From Bacillota bacterium (GTDB lineage: Bacteria; Bacillota_I; Bacilli_A; RFN20; CAG-826), in contig VHBF01000005.1 in NCBI GenBank assembly GCA_016872075.1, forward strand, positions 1 to 14,500: 14,500 nt of DNA, written 5' to 3'. The translations under genes were made by a program, and so were the position numbers. Below the pieces are notes generated by a model. The model saw only the letters and a list, made by a program, of their open reading frames with translations. It was not told where the DNA came from and did no database searches. Positions within the stretch are counted from its first letter, which is position 1; each line of letters begins with the position of its first letter. Below are positions 6,190-13,812 of the stretch, in pieces.

Positions 6190-8013
6190 ATGAGCAAATT
6201 ACCACGGTGGTTCAAAGTTGGTCTTTACCTCACCGCGGATTTTTTTGCGATTTTATCTGTTGGATTTTTAATTCTTCTTTCTAGAGATTTATCTTCAGCC
6301 ATTAGAGGATCATTTATTTTGACGTTAACAATATATGCATTGTTATTAATATTCATTCTAAATTTATTCAAAGTTTACGCGATGATTACAATATATTTTG
6401 GCCTTATTGATTCATTTAAAATTGGTCTGACTACCATCCTATTTAACTTATTGTTTTTGGTTTATGTTTTATTCAGTGACATTCCTTTTTCAATCCTTGA
6501 AGCCGTTTTTGTTTTAATTAGTGTACCCACTTTACTGATTGGCTTAAGAGTTGCAAGAAGAACATTAGCAATTTTTTTAGGTTACCAACAATCGAATCGA
6601 AAGAATTTAACCCGTACATTGATTGTTGGCGCTGGTGCCGCAGCTAAAATTGTCATTTATGAATTAAGATCCAATCGTTCTTTAAATTCAACACCAGTGG
6701 TGGTGATGGATGATGATCCACAAAAATGGAAACGTAAATTTCTCAATCTTCAAGTCGAAGGTCCGTTAACCGCACTTCCTAAAGTGATTGAAAAGTATCA
6801 TGTGAGTCAAGTGATTATCGGCATTGGCAATATTACCCGTACCCGTTTATTTGAAATTTTAAGAATCATGGAAAAGTCCAATGTCAAAATTCGGCGGCTA
6901 CCATTGATGGAAGAATTAGAAAAAGACGGTCAACAAATGAAAGTGAAAGACGTCGATGTCAACGATTTACTTGGCCGTGATGTCATTCCTCTTATTAATG
7001 ATGAAATTCAAACCTTTATCAAAGACCAAGTTGTATTAATCACGGGTGCCGGTGGTTCGATTGGCAGTGAATTAACCAGGCAAATCTTTACTTATCAACC
7101 TAAAGTTATCGTCCTATTTGATATTTATGAAAATGGTGTTTATGACGTTCAACAAGAATTACTGCGTTTGAATCAAAAACTTCAAAAGCAAATTCCAATT
7201 CATGTTCAAATTGGCGCGACCTATAATCTTGAAAGACTCGAACAAATTTTTAAAACTTATAAACCCAGCTTAGTCTTTCATGCGGCCGCTTATAAGCATG
7301 TGCCCCTTATGCAGGATTCCCCACAAGAAGCGGTGCGAACCAACGTCTTGGGAACCTATAACGTTGCGAAACTTTCGCAATCCCATCAAGTTAAGAAAAT
7401 GGTGTTAGTATCAACTGATAAAGCTGTCCGTTCTACGAATGTGATGGGGGCTACCAAATACTATGCAGAAACGATCATGCGGCATTTTGCCAAACAAAAA
7501 TCAGGCACCTCTTATGCGGCGGTACGTTTTGGGAATGTTTTGGCAAGCAATGGCAGTGTCATTCCTTTATTTAAAAAACAAATTGAATTAGGTGGACCCG
7601 TCACCGTAACCGATAAAAACATCACCCGTTTCTTTATGACAATTCCAGAAGCGGTGGGTTTGATTCTTCAAAGTGGAGTTTACGCTCAAGATGGTGAAAT
7701 CTTTGTGCTTGATATGGGTAAACCAGTGAAGATTTTAGATTTAGCAGAAAAAATGATTAGGCAATCCGGTTATATTCCATACGAAGAAATCAAAATTGAA
7801 TTCACTGGTTTAAGACCAGGTGAAAAGATGTATGAAGAACTGTTACTTGATCCCAAGACCACAACCAAGACGAACAGTGAAAAAATATTTATTGACCGTA
7901 CTGAACTTATTGGTTTTAATGAAGAGGGTTATCAACGTTTATTAAGACTTGCCTTAAACAATGATGTGTCAGTCATCAAAGAACTATTCCAACAATTAAA
8001 TTTAAAGGGGTAA
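6190..8013 (+). CDS. Membrane-anchored UDP-sugar 4,6-dehydratase (CapD/WbpM/PglF type)
   Basis: This 607-residue protein matches the long dehydratases that turn UDP-GlcNAc into a UDP-4-keto-6-deoxy sugar, the first step to QuiNAc, FucNAc or bacillosamine. Four hydrophobic segments (about 10-31, 41-63, 75-95, 102-120) anchor it. A CoA-binding-like Rossmann domain follows with L-I-V-G-A-G-A-A-A (144-152). The catalytic SDR domain starts at T285-G-A-G-G-S-I-G292 and has A-A-A-Y-K-H-V-P-L-M (365-374), S-T-D-K (408-411) and M419-G-A-T-K423. The methionine in place of tyrosine in YxxxK is normal for this subfamily. The strand usually ending G-D-V-x-D reads G-A-T-Y-N (342-346). The gene starts three bases after glyA without a clear ribosome binding site and ends four bases before capE. 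It is likely the first gene of the surface-sugar cassette; the product sugar is not determined. Confidence 0.88.
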   Translation: MSKLPRWFKVGLYLTADFFAILSVGFLILLSRDLSSAIRGSFILTLTIYALLLIFILNLFKVYAMITIYFGLIDSFKIGLTTILFNLLFLVYVLFSDIPFSILEAVFVLISVPTLLIGLRVARRTLAIFLGYQQSNRKNLTRTLIVGAGAAAKIVIYELRSNRSLNSTPVVVMDDDPQKWKRKFLNLQVEGPLTALPKVIEKYHVSQVIIGIGNITRTRLFEILRIMEKSNVKIRRLPLMEELEKDGQQMKVKDVDVNDLLGRDVIPLINDEIQTFIKDQVVLITGAGGSIGSELTRQIFTYQPKVIVLFDIYENGVYDVQQELLRLNQKLQKQIPIHVQIGATYNLERLEQIFKTYKPSLVFHAAAYKHVPLMQDSPQEAVRTNVLGTYNVAKLSQSHQVKKMVLVSTDKAVRSTNVMGATKYYAETIMRHFAKQKSGTSYAAVRFGNVLASNGSVIPLFKKQIELGGPVTVTDKNITRFFMTIPEAVGLILQSGVYAQDGEIFVLDMGKPVKILDLAEKMIRQSGYIPYEEIKIEFTGLRPGEKMYEELLLDPKTTTKTNSEKIFIDRTELIGFNEEGYQRLLRLALNNDVSVIKELFQQLNLKG

Positions 8014-8017
8014 ATCT

Positions 8018-9043
8018 ATGGAAATATTTGCAGGAAAGACATTGTTAATTACTGGAGGAACTGGTTCTTTTGGCAACGCAGTGATGAAAAGGTTTTTAAG
8101 TACAGCGATTAAAGAAATCAGGATTTTCTCTAGAGATGAAAAAAAACAAGAAGACATGCGTCGATTCTATAAGAATCATAAAATTAAATTTTATATTGGA
8201 GATGTTAGACAAGAAGGAAGCTTAGCCGATGCGATGGTCGGAGTCGATTATGTTTTTCATGCTGCGGCTTTGAAGCAAGTTCCATCTTGTGAATTTTTCC
8301 CCATTGAGGCTGTGAAAACCAATGTTTTAGGAACTGAAAATGTACTGAATGCGGCGATTCATGCTGGTGTTAAAAAAGTGATTTGCTTGTCTACCGATAA
8401 AGCAGTTTACCCTATCAACGCCATGGGAATATCTAAAGCAATGATGGAAAAAGTTTTCATCGCAAAAGCAAGAACGATTCATCCATCGAAAACCCTCATT
8501 TGTGGAACTCGCTATGGTAACGTCATGGCATCTAGAGGTTCAGTGATTCCGCTTTTTATTGATCAAATTAAATCAGGTTTACCATTGAGTGTGACCGACC
8601 CCAATATGACTCGTTTTTTGATGTCCCTTGAAGAAGCGGTTGAACTTGTTTTACATTCGTTTGTTCATGGAAAACAAGGTGATATTATGGTGCAAAAATC
8701 ACCTGCTAGTACCGTTGAAGATTTGGCCAAATCATTAATTGAGTTGTTTGGAACCAAAAACAAAATACAAGTCATTGGAACCCGTCATGGTGAAAAACTA
8801 TATGAAACGCTTTTAACCAAAGAAGAGTTTGCTGTCAGTGAAGATATGGGCAATTATTACCGAATTCCTGCGGATAATCGCGACTTAAATTATGATGTCT
8901 ATGTTTCATCGGGTTCACCAAAACTTTCTTCTGTTACTGAATATAATTCACACAACACCAAGCGCCTAAATATTCAAGAAATCAAACAAAAATTATTACA
9001 ACTCGAAGAAATCAAGGAAGCATTATCGGGATGGAAAAAATAA
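8018..9043 (+). CDS. capE: UDP-GlcNAc 4,6-dehydratase/5-epimerase (CapE/WbjB/FnlA)
   Basis: CapE performs the first step to UDP-N-acetyl-L-fucosamine: 4,6-dehydration and epimerisation of UDP-GlcNAc. The 341 residues match S. aureus CapE in length. The SDR nucleotide loop is T12-G-G-T-G-S-F-G19. Further marks are A-A-L-K-Q-V-P-S-C-E-F-F-P (83-95), S-T-D-K (125-128) and M136-G-I-S-K140 in place of YxxxK. R-H-G-E-K-L-Y-E-T-L (256-265) and the C-terminal E-Y-N-S-H-N-T-K-R-L segment are typical of this subgroup and separate it from PseB. The ribosome binding site AAAGGGG lies seven bases before ATG. The 3' end overlaps capF by 13 bp. Together with capF and capG the complete three-enzyme pathway is present. 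Confidence 0.93.
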   Translation: MEIFAGKTLLITGGTGSFGNAVMKRFLSTAIKEIRIFSRDEKKQEDMRRFYKNHKIKFYIGDVRQEGSLADAMVGVDYVFHAAALKQVPSCEFFPIEAVKTNVLGTENVLNAAIHAGVKKVICLSTDKAVYPINAMGISKAMMEKVFIAKARTIHPSKTLICGTRYGNVMASRGSVIPLFIDQIKSGLPLSVTDPNMTRFLMSLEEAVELVLHSFVHGKQGDIMVQKSPASTVEDLAKSLIELFGTKNKIQVIGTRHGEKLYETLLTKEEFAVSEDMGNYYRIPADNRDLNYDVYVSSGSPKLSSVTEYNSHNTKRLNIQEIKQKLLQLEEIKEALSGWKK

Positions 9044-10161
9044 CTCCAATACTGATTACAGGTGCGAATGGTTTCATCGGAAGAAACCTTTCTGCAACCT
9101 TGAAAGGGTTAGGGTATTCACGTTTACTACTGGTTGATAAAGAAACGCCGAACGCCATTTTTGAGGCTTATGTCAAAGAAGCAAAATTTATTTTCCATCT
9201 AGCAGGAATCAATCGTCCAACTAATCCCCAAGAGTTTATTGAAGGAAATGTAGATACGATTTCCAAACTAATTGATACGATTAAATTAACTAAATCAAAA
9301 GCCCCAATTGTGGTTTCCTCTTCCATCCAAGCACTTGCTGATAACCCTTATGGTAAAAGTAAAAAAGCAGGGGAAGATCTCTTGTTAGAATTTTCAAAAC
9401 GATATCATCATCCGATCTTCATTTATCGTTTTACGAATGTGTTTGGTAAATGGTCAAGACCAAACTATAACTCTGTTGTCGCGACTTTTTGCTATAACAT
9501 TTCAAGAGGTTTACCTATCAAAATTAATGATGAAAATGCTAAAATAGCGCTCATTTATATCGATGATGTTGTCAGTGAAATGATTCGTTGTCTAGAAGGA
9601 AAAACTGAGACGATTGATGGCATCCTTCGCGTCTTACCTGAATATGAAATCACCGTTGGCCAACTTGCTAAAACCATACAAGGCTTTGCTCTATCTCGAA
9701 CTAATTTAGTTTTAACTAATCAACACGATCTTTTTCAAAAAAAACTATATGCGACGTACTTAAGTTTTGTAGACGACACTCAATTTTCTTATGACTTAAA
9801 ATCTCATCAAGACCAACGCGGTTCCTTTACAGAACTTTTTAAAACCTTTGAACAAGGCCAAATCTCGGTAAACATTAGTAAACCAGGCATCACAAAGGGC
9901 AACCATTATCATCACACAAAAAATGAAAAATTCATCGTTGTAAGCGGAGATGCGCTTATTCGTTTTCGCAAGGTAGATGATACCAAAATCATTGAATACA
10001 AAGTGAATGGCCAAAAACTTCAAGTTGTTGATATTCCCCCAGGTTACACGCATAGTATTGTTAATATCGGAACACATGATTTAGTAACAATCATGTGGGC
10101 GTCAGAAATCTTTGATCCGCTCAATCCCGATACTTACCCCATGGAGGTTGATATCAAATGA
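9031..10161 (+). CDS. capF: Bifunctional SDR reductase/cupin epimerase (CapF/WbjC/FnlB)
   Basis: CapF acts second in UDP-L-FucNAc synthesis, on the keto sugar from CapE: the cupin domain epimerises C3 and the SDR domain reduces C4 with NADPH. The 376 residues have the N-terminal SDR loop T10-G-A-N-G-F-I-G17, active-site N-P-Y107-G-K-S-K111, and F-G-K-W-S-R-P-N-Y-N-S-V (138-149). The C-terminal cupin starts at about D-Q-R-G-S-F-T-E (261-268), followed by S-K-P-G-I-T-K-G-N-H-Y-H-H. H292, H294, E299 and H341 are the likely metal site. The domain order and the motif text are very close to S. aureus CapF. It overlaps capE by 13 bp and capG by the ATGA junction, so the three are almost surely co-translated. 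Confidence 0.94.
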   Translation: MEKITPILITGANGFIGRNLSATLKGLGYSRLLLVDKETPNAIFEAYVKEAKFIFHLAGINRPTNPQEFIEGNVDTISKLIDTIKLTKSKAPIVVSSSIQALADNPYGKSKKAGEDLLLEFSKRYHHPIFIYRFTNVFGKWSRPNYNSVVATFCYNISRGLPIKINDENAKIALIYIDDVVSEMIRCLEGKTETIDGILRVLPEYEITVGQLAKTIQGFALSRTNLVLTNQHDLFQKKLYATYLSFVDDTQFSYDLKSHQDQRGSFTELFKTFEQGQISVNISKPGITKGNHYHHTKNEKFIVVSGDALIRFRKVDDTKIIEYKVNGQKLQVVDIPPGYTHSIVNIGTHDLVTIMWASEIFDPLNPDTYPMEVDIK

Positions 10162-11276
10162 AAAAACTAAAAGTGATGACCGTGGTTGGCACCCGACCCG
10201 AAATCATTCGTTTATCGGAAGTGATTAAGGCTATTGATCGGGCGACCAATGTATTTGAGCAAATCCTTGTCCATACCGGCCAAAATTATGACTATGAACT
10301 CAATGAAATTTTCTTTGAAGATTTAGGACTTCGCAAACCGAATGTGTTTTTAGCCGCGGCAGGTGAAACCGCACTTTCTACGATTGGAAATATTTTAATT
10401 AAAATTGAAAAAGTAATTGACGAAGTCAAACCCGATTTATTTTTAGTTTTAGGCGATACGAATTCAGCATTATGCGCCATTGCTGCCAAAAGAAAAATAG
10501 TTCCCGTTTTTCATATGGAAGCAGGTAATCGATCTTTCGATGAACGCGTACCAGAAGAATTAAATCGTAAAATCGTTGACCATTTGGCAGACATTAATCT
10601 TCCTTATTCCACCATTTCTAGACAGTATCTATTGAACGAGGGATTACCCGCAGATCGAATTATCAAAACCGGTTCTCCAATGAAAGAAGTAATTGATAAA
10701 AATCTTAAGAAAATTCAATCTTCATCCATTATTAAAGAATTAAAAATCCAAAAAAATGCCTACTTTGTTGTCTCTGCACATCGTGAAGAAAATATAAATG
10801 AAGAACAACATTTCAAACATTTAATTGAAACGTTAAATATGCTTGCAAGCGATTACCAACAACCCGTCATCGTTTCCACACATCCTAGAACCAAGAAAAT
10901 GGTAGATGCCAAAGCGGTGACTCTAAATCCGTTTGTTCGTTTGTTGAAACCTTTAAAATTTTCTGATTATGTCCATTTACAAATGCATGCAAGAATGGTT
11001 CTTTCCGATTCCGGAACGATCAACGAGGAGACTTCAATTTTAGGACTTCGAGCCCTTAATATCAGAGATGCTCATGAAAGACCGGAAGCGATGGAGGAGG
11101 CTACAACCCCCATGGTTGGCTTAAATCCCATCAAAGTCAAACAAGGGATTCAATTGATTGAATCAACCCTAGACCAAACCATTTTGCCAGTGTTGGATTA
11201 CACCATACCCAATGTATCCACAAAAGTTGTCAGAATTTTATTATCGTATTTTAATTACCAAATTCCGAAGAAGTAA
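10158..11276 (+). CDS. capG: UDP-N-acetylglucosamine 2-epimerase family enzyme (CapG/WbjD/FnlC)
   Basis: CapG finishes UDP-L-FucNAc synthesis by C2 epimerisation of the CapF product. The 372 residues have the WecB-like fold marks V-V-G-T-R-P-E (9-15), H-T-G-Q-N-Y-D-Y-E-L-N-E (39-50), L-G-D-T-N-S (98-103), M-E-A-G-N-R-S-F-D-E-R-V-P-E-E (120-134), S-A-H-R-E-E-N (206-212), S-D-S-G-T-I-N-E-E (283-291) and A-H-E-R-P-E-A (305-311). The G-N-R-S-F-D form instead of the G-L-R-S-x WecB form, and its place after capF, favour the FucNAc enzyme over the ManNAc one. GGAGG lies 10 bases before ATG, inside capF. No clear terminator follows before the copper promoter. Confidence 0.93.
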   Translation: MKKLKVMTVVGTRPEIIRLSEVIKAIDRATNVFEQILVHTGQNYDYELNEIFFEDLGLRKPNVFLAAAGETALSTIGNILIKIEKVIDEVKPDLFLVLGDTNSALCAIAAKRKIVPVFHMEAGNRSFDERVPEELNRKIVDHLADINLPYSTISRQYLLNEGLPADRIIKTGSPMKEVIDKNLKKIQSSSIIKELKIQKNAYFVVSAHREENINEEQHFKHLIETLNMLASDYQQPVIVSTHPRTKKMVDAKAVTLNPFVRLLKPLKFSDYVHLQMHARMVLSDSGTINEETSILGLRALNIRDAHERPEAMEEATTPMVGLNPIKVKQGIQLIESTLDQTILPVLDYTIPNVSTKVVRILLSYFNYQIPKK

Positions 11277-11278
11277 GA

Positions 11279-11307
11279 TTGCTTTTTGAAATATAAAAGC
11301 GTAAGAT
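11279..11307 (+). promoter_or_regulatory. Putative copA promoter
   Basis: TTGCTT (11279-11284) and TAAGAT (11302-11307) are 17 bp apart. They match the -35 and -10 consensus at three and four of six bases. The predicted start near 11314 falls inside the copper-type palindrome, the usual geometry for a repressor that blocks polymerase. The hexamers are weak, so confidence rests mainly on the spacing and context. Confidence 0.35.
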
Positions 11308-11311
11308 AAAG

Positions 11312-11334
11312 GTACCCCCCTATAGGAGGGGTAC
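11312..11334 (+). promoter_or_regulatory. CsoR-like copper operator overlapping the copA ribosome binding site
   Basis: GTACCCC (11312-11318) and GGGGTAC (11328-11334) are perfect inverted arms around a centre that contains the palindrome CCTATAGG (11319-11326). A G/C tract flanked by TA on each side is the known form of CsoR operators in front of copZA operons. The right arm includes AGGAGG, the copA ribosome binding site, so the same repeat in RNA could hide it. No csoR- or copY-like gene is in the window, so the regulator is not identified. Confidence 0.65.
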
Positions 11335-11336
11335 TT

Positions 11337-13553
11337 ATGCAAAAGCAACAATTTCAAATTGAAGGCATGACATGTGCGACTTGCCAAGTCACCGTGCAAC
11401 GGGCTGTTGCCCAAATCCAAGGTGTTAAGCAAGTCAACGTCAATTTAATTACGCATGCAATGCAGGTCGAATTTGAACCTACCGTGAAAATTCAATCAAT
11501 CATTAAAGAAGTAGAAGAAGCCGGATATGGTGCCAAAGTCATCGCCCAAGATCAACCCGAACAATTTCGTAAACAACAAAAGCTCACCCGCAGTGTGATC
11601 AAACGTCGTCTCATCATTTCTTTTTCTTTTTTAATCCCTCTTTTTTATATTTCCATGGGGATGCTATTGGGTCTTCCTCGATTTAACTTTTTAGACTTGA
11701 CCTATGTTAATCTCTCATTTCAATGGTTCTTAACCATTCCCATTATCGTGGTGAATTATCGATATTTTTCAGTGGGCACCAAACGGTTACTAAAAGGTGA
11801 TCCAAATATGGATACCTTGGTGGCGATTGGTACGGGTGCCGCGATTCTGTATGGATTTTATATTACCGTTATTTCATTTTATGGGGAGTTCATCCAGGAT
11901 ATGGACTTAAGCATGATCTGGATGGATCAGTTGTATTTAGAAACGGCTGCCACCATTCTTTCTTTAGTCACAATGGGTAAATATCTAGAAGAAATTTCTA
12001 AACAAAAAACTTTAGGGGCATTGGAAAAGTTAATTGATTTAAAACCAAAAAAGGCATGGAAAAAAACCAACGGTGAGCTAGTTGAAGTGTTAGTGAGTGA
12101 ATTAAAAGTAAGTGATCTTGTGTTGATTAAACCTGGGGAATTCATTTCCGTTGATGGTGTAATTCGCAATGGCGATACGATGGTGGATCAAGCTGCTATC
12201 ACTGGTGAATCGCTGCCAGTCCACAAGCAAGTAGGAGATTCGGTGATTGCTGCAACTCTCAACCAATTAGGGGCGATTGAAGTAGAAGTGAAATTATTAG
12301 GGGACGATACGACGATTGCCAAAATTATTCGCTTAGTGGAAGAAGCGAGTCAAACTAAAGCACCGCTTACTAAACTTGCGGATGAAATTTCACGTATTTT
12401 TGTACCCATCGTTTTATTTATCGCTTTTTCCGCTTGTATGATATGGATTATAGTTGGACAACCTTTAGAATTTGCAATTCAAATTATGATTGCCATTCTT
12501 GTCATTTCTTGCCCCTGCGCTTTAGGTTTAGCCACACCGGTGACGATGATGGTGGGTACAGGCAAAGGTGCAGAATTAGGCATCTTAATTAAATCGGCAG
12601 AAGCAATGGAAAAGTTACATACGATTGATACCGTGGTGATGGATAAGACCGGCACCATTACACAAGGTCGACCTGTGGTCGTGGATATTTTAAGTGCCAC
12701 AGATTTGAATCTCGAAGTCATTAAACAAATCGCCGCATCGATTGAATATAACTCTGAGCATCCGTTAGCCAAAGCAATCGTGGACGCTTATCAAGGTCCA
12801 CTTCTTAATGTTACTGATTTTGTCTATGTGCCTGGGATGGGTGTCCGTGGAAAAATCAATCAAGAAACGTATCGGCTTACAAAAATAACGCATGTCACTG
12901 AAACTTTATCTCACATACTCTCGTCAGGAAAAACCATCATTGAGTTAAATGGCTCTCAAGGATTGATAGCGCATTTTGTCATCGCAGATGCGGTCAAACC
13001 TTCTAGTATTGAAGCGATTCAAGCTTTGAAGAAACTAGGAAAAAAATTAGTGATGCTGACAGGTGATTTAAAACCTGTCGCTCAAAGTATTGCAAACGAA
13101 GTCGGTATCACTGAAGTGATCGCTGAAGTCTTGCCCCAAGATAAAGATGCAGTGATTGCCGATTTGCAAAAACAAGGTCGAAAGGTCGTGATGGTGGGGG
13201 ATGGCATCAATGATGCCCCTTCGTTGATGAGAGCGGATGTTGGGATGGCAATTGGAGCCGGAACTGATATTGCCATTGAAGCGGCGGACATTGTCCTTTT
13301 ACAATCGGATTTACGGCAAGTGGATTATGCGTTTGATCTTTCCAAGAGTGTGGTAAAAAACATGAAAACCAATCTATTTTGGGCTTTTTTCTACAATTTA
13401 ATTGCGATTCCCTTGGCCGCTGGTATCTTATTTCCGGTCTTTGGTTGGTTATTATCTCCGATGATTGCGGCGCTTGCGATGGCATTTTCCTCAGTTTCGG
13501 TTGTCCTTAATGCACTTCGATTACGAAGCTTTAGGGCAAATATAGTAAGATAA
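11337..13553 (+). CDS. copA: Copper-exporting P1B-type ATPase
   Basis: CopA pumps Cu(I) out across the membrane using ATP. The 738 residues have one N-terminal metal-binding domain (G-M-T-C13-A-T-C16), where many Firmicutes enzymes have two. There are eight membrane helices: about 93-112, 127-145, 157-183, 199-217, 353-371, 380-403, 675-698 and 703-727. T-G-E-S (289-292) is the actuator loop and C392-P-C394 the ion-path motif. D436-K-T-G-T is the phosphorylated site, S-E-H-P (473-476) the nucleotide histidine, and G-D-G-I-N-D-A-P (621-628) the hinge. Y686-N687 in helix 7 and M715 with S718-S719 in helix 8 are the Cu(I) subtype marks, excluding a Zn or Cd pump. AGGAGG lies seven bases before ATG, within the operator palindrome. 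copZ follows by 16 bp. Confidence 0.96.
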   Translation: MQKQQFQIEGMTCATCQVTVQRAVAQIQGVKQVNVNLITHAMQVEFEPTVKIQSIIKEVEEAGYGAKVIAQDQPEQFRKQQKLTRSVIKRRLIISFSFLIPLFYISMGMLLGLPRFNFLDLTYVNLSFQWFLTIPIIVVNYRYFSVGTKRLLKGDPNMDTLVAIGTGAAILYGFYITVISFYGEFIQDMDLSMIWMDQLYLETAATILSLVTMGKYLEEISKQKTLGALEKLIDLKPKKAWKKTNGELVEVLVSELKVSDLVLIKPGEFISVDGVIRNGDTMVDQAAITGESLPVHKQVGDSVIAATLNQLGAIEVEVKLLGDDTTIAKIIRLVEEASQTKAPLTKLADEISRIFVPIVLFIAFSACMIWIIVGQPLEFAIQIMIAILVISCPCALGLATPVTMMVGTGKGAELGILIKSAEAMEKLHTIDTVVMDKTGTITQGRPVVVDILSATDLNLEVIKQIAASIEYNSEHPLAKAIVDAYQGPLLNVTDFVYVPGMGVRGKINQETYRLTKITHVTETLSHILSSGKTIIELNGSQGLIAHFVIADAVKPSSIEAIQALKKLGKKLVMLTGDLKPVAQSIANEVGITEVIAEVLPQDKDAVIADLQKQGRKVVMVGDGINDAPSLMRADVGMAIGAGTDIAIEAADIVLLQSDLRQVDYAFDLSKSVVKNMKTNLFWAFFYNLIAIPLAAGILFPVFGWLLSPMIAALAMAFSSVSVVLNALRLRSFRANIVR

Positions 13554-13569
13554 GAAAGGAGCATCGAAT

Positions 13570-13785
13570 ATGGCACAAATCAAAACCTTAAAAGTTGGTG
13601 GCATGACTTGCATGCATTGCGCTGCAAAAGTCACCACGGCACTGAAGCAAGTTCCCGGTGTGAGTAACGTCAAAGTGAATCTCATGTCAGAAGAAGCAGA
13701 AGTGATGCTACAAGGTGCGGTCACAGACGATGCTTTTAAAAAAGCGGTTGTCGGTGCTGGTTACCAGTTTCTCGGCAGCAAATAG
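13570..13785 (+). CDS. copZ: Copper chaperone CopZ
   Basis: CopZ is a small cytoplasmic Cu(I) carrier that hands copper to CopA. The 71 residues form one heavy-metal-associated domain with G-G-M-T-C14-M-H-C17 as the metal site and the expected A-A-K-V-T-T-A-L helix after it. V-S-N-V-K-V-N-L-M-S-E-E-A-E-V is the second strand pair. M-H-C between the cysteines is typical of soluble CopZ, whereas the CopA domain here has A-T-C. AAAGGAG lies eight bases upstream of ATG. It is 16 bp after copA and therefore probably under the same operator. Confidence 0.94.
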   Translation: MAQIKTLKVGGMTCMHCAAKVTTALKQVPGVSNVKVNLMSEEAEVMLQGAVTDDAFKKAVVGAGYQFLGSK

Positions 13786-13790
13786 AAAGT

Positions 13791-13812
13791 AGGGTTCCGT
13801 ATGGAACAACCT
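13791..13812 (+). other. Hairpin over the aminotransferase translation start
   Basis: In the RNA, GTTCC (13794-13798) pairs with GGAAC (13803-13807) around the loop GTAT. After a two-base AA bulge, AGG (13791-13793) pairs with CCT (13810-13812). The loop holds the first two bases of the ATG start codon and the left arm holds the only ribosome-binding-like bases (AGGG). It could lower translation unless the message is read through from copZ. An eight-pair stem of this size can also arise by chance. Confidence 0.3.

Noticed and set aside
9796..10077. Minus-strand open frame opposite the CapF cupin domain
   Set aside because: The opposite strand encodes a conserved cupin domain; the antisense frame shows no family likeness.
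10158..11276. CapG read as a plain UDP-GlcNAc 2-epimerase (WecB/MnaA)
   Set aside because: The G-N-R-S-F-D form of the motif and direct coupling to capE-capF favour the FucNAc-pathway epimerase.
11281..11300. GCTTTT...AAAAGC inverted repeat after capG as a terminator
   Set aside because: Only six AT-rich pairs and no T-tract follow. It also overlaps the proposed copA promoter spacer.
12479..12772. Minus-strand open frame within copA
   Set aside because: It is a shadow of the conserved CPC and DKTGT region of copA. The same holds for the minus-strand frames at 11927-12169, 13082-13291 and 13207-13485.
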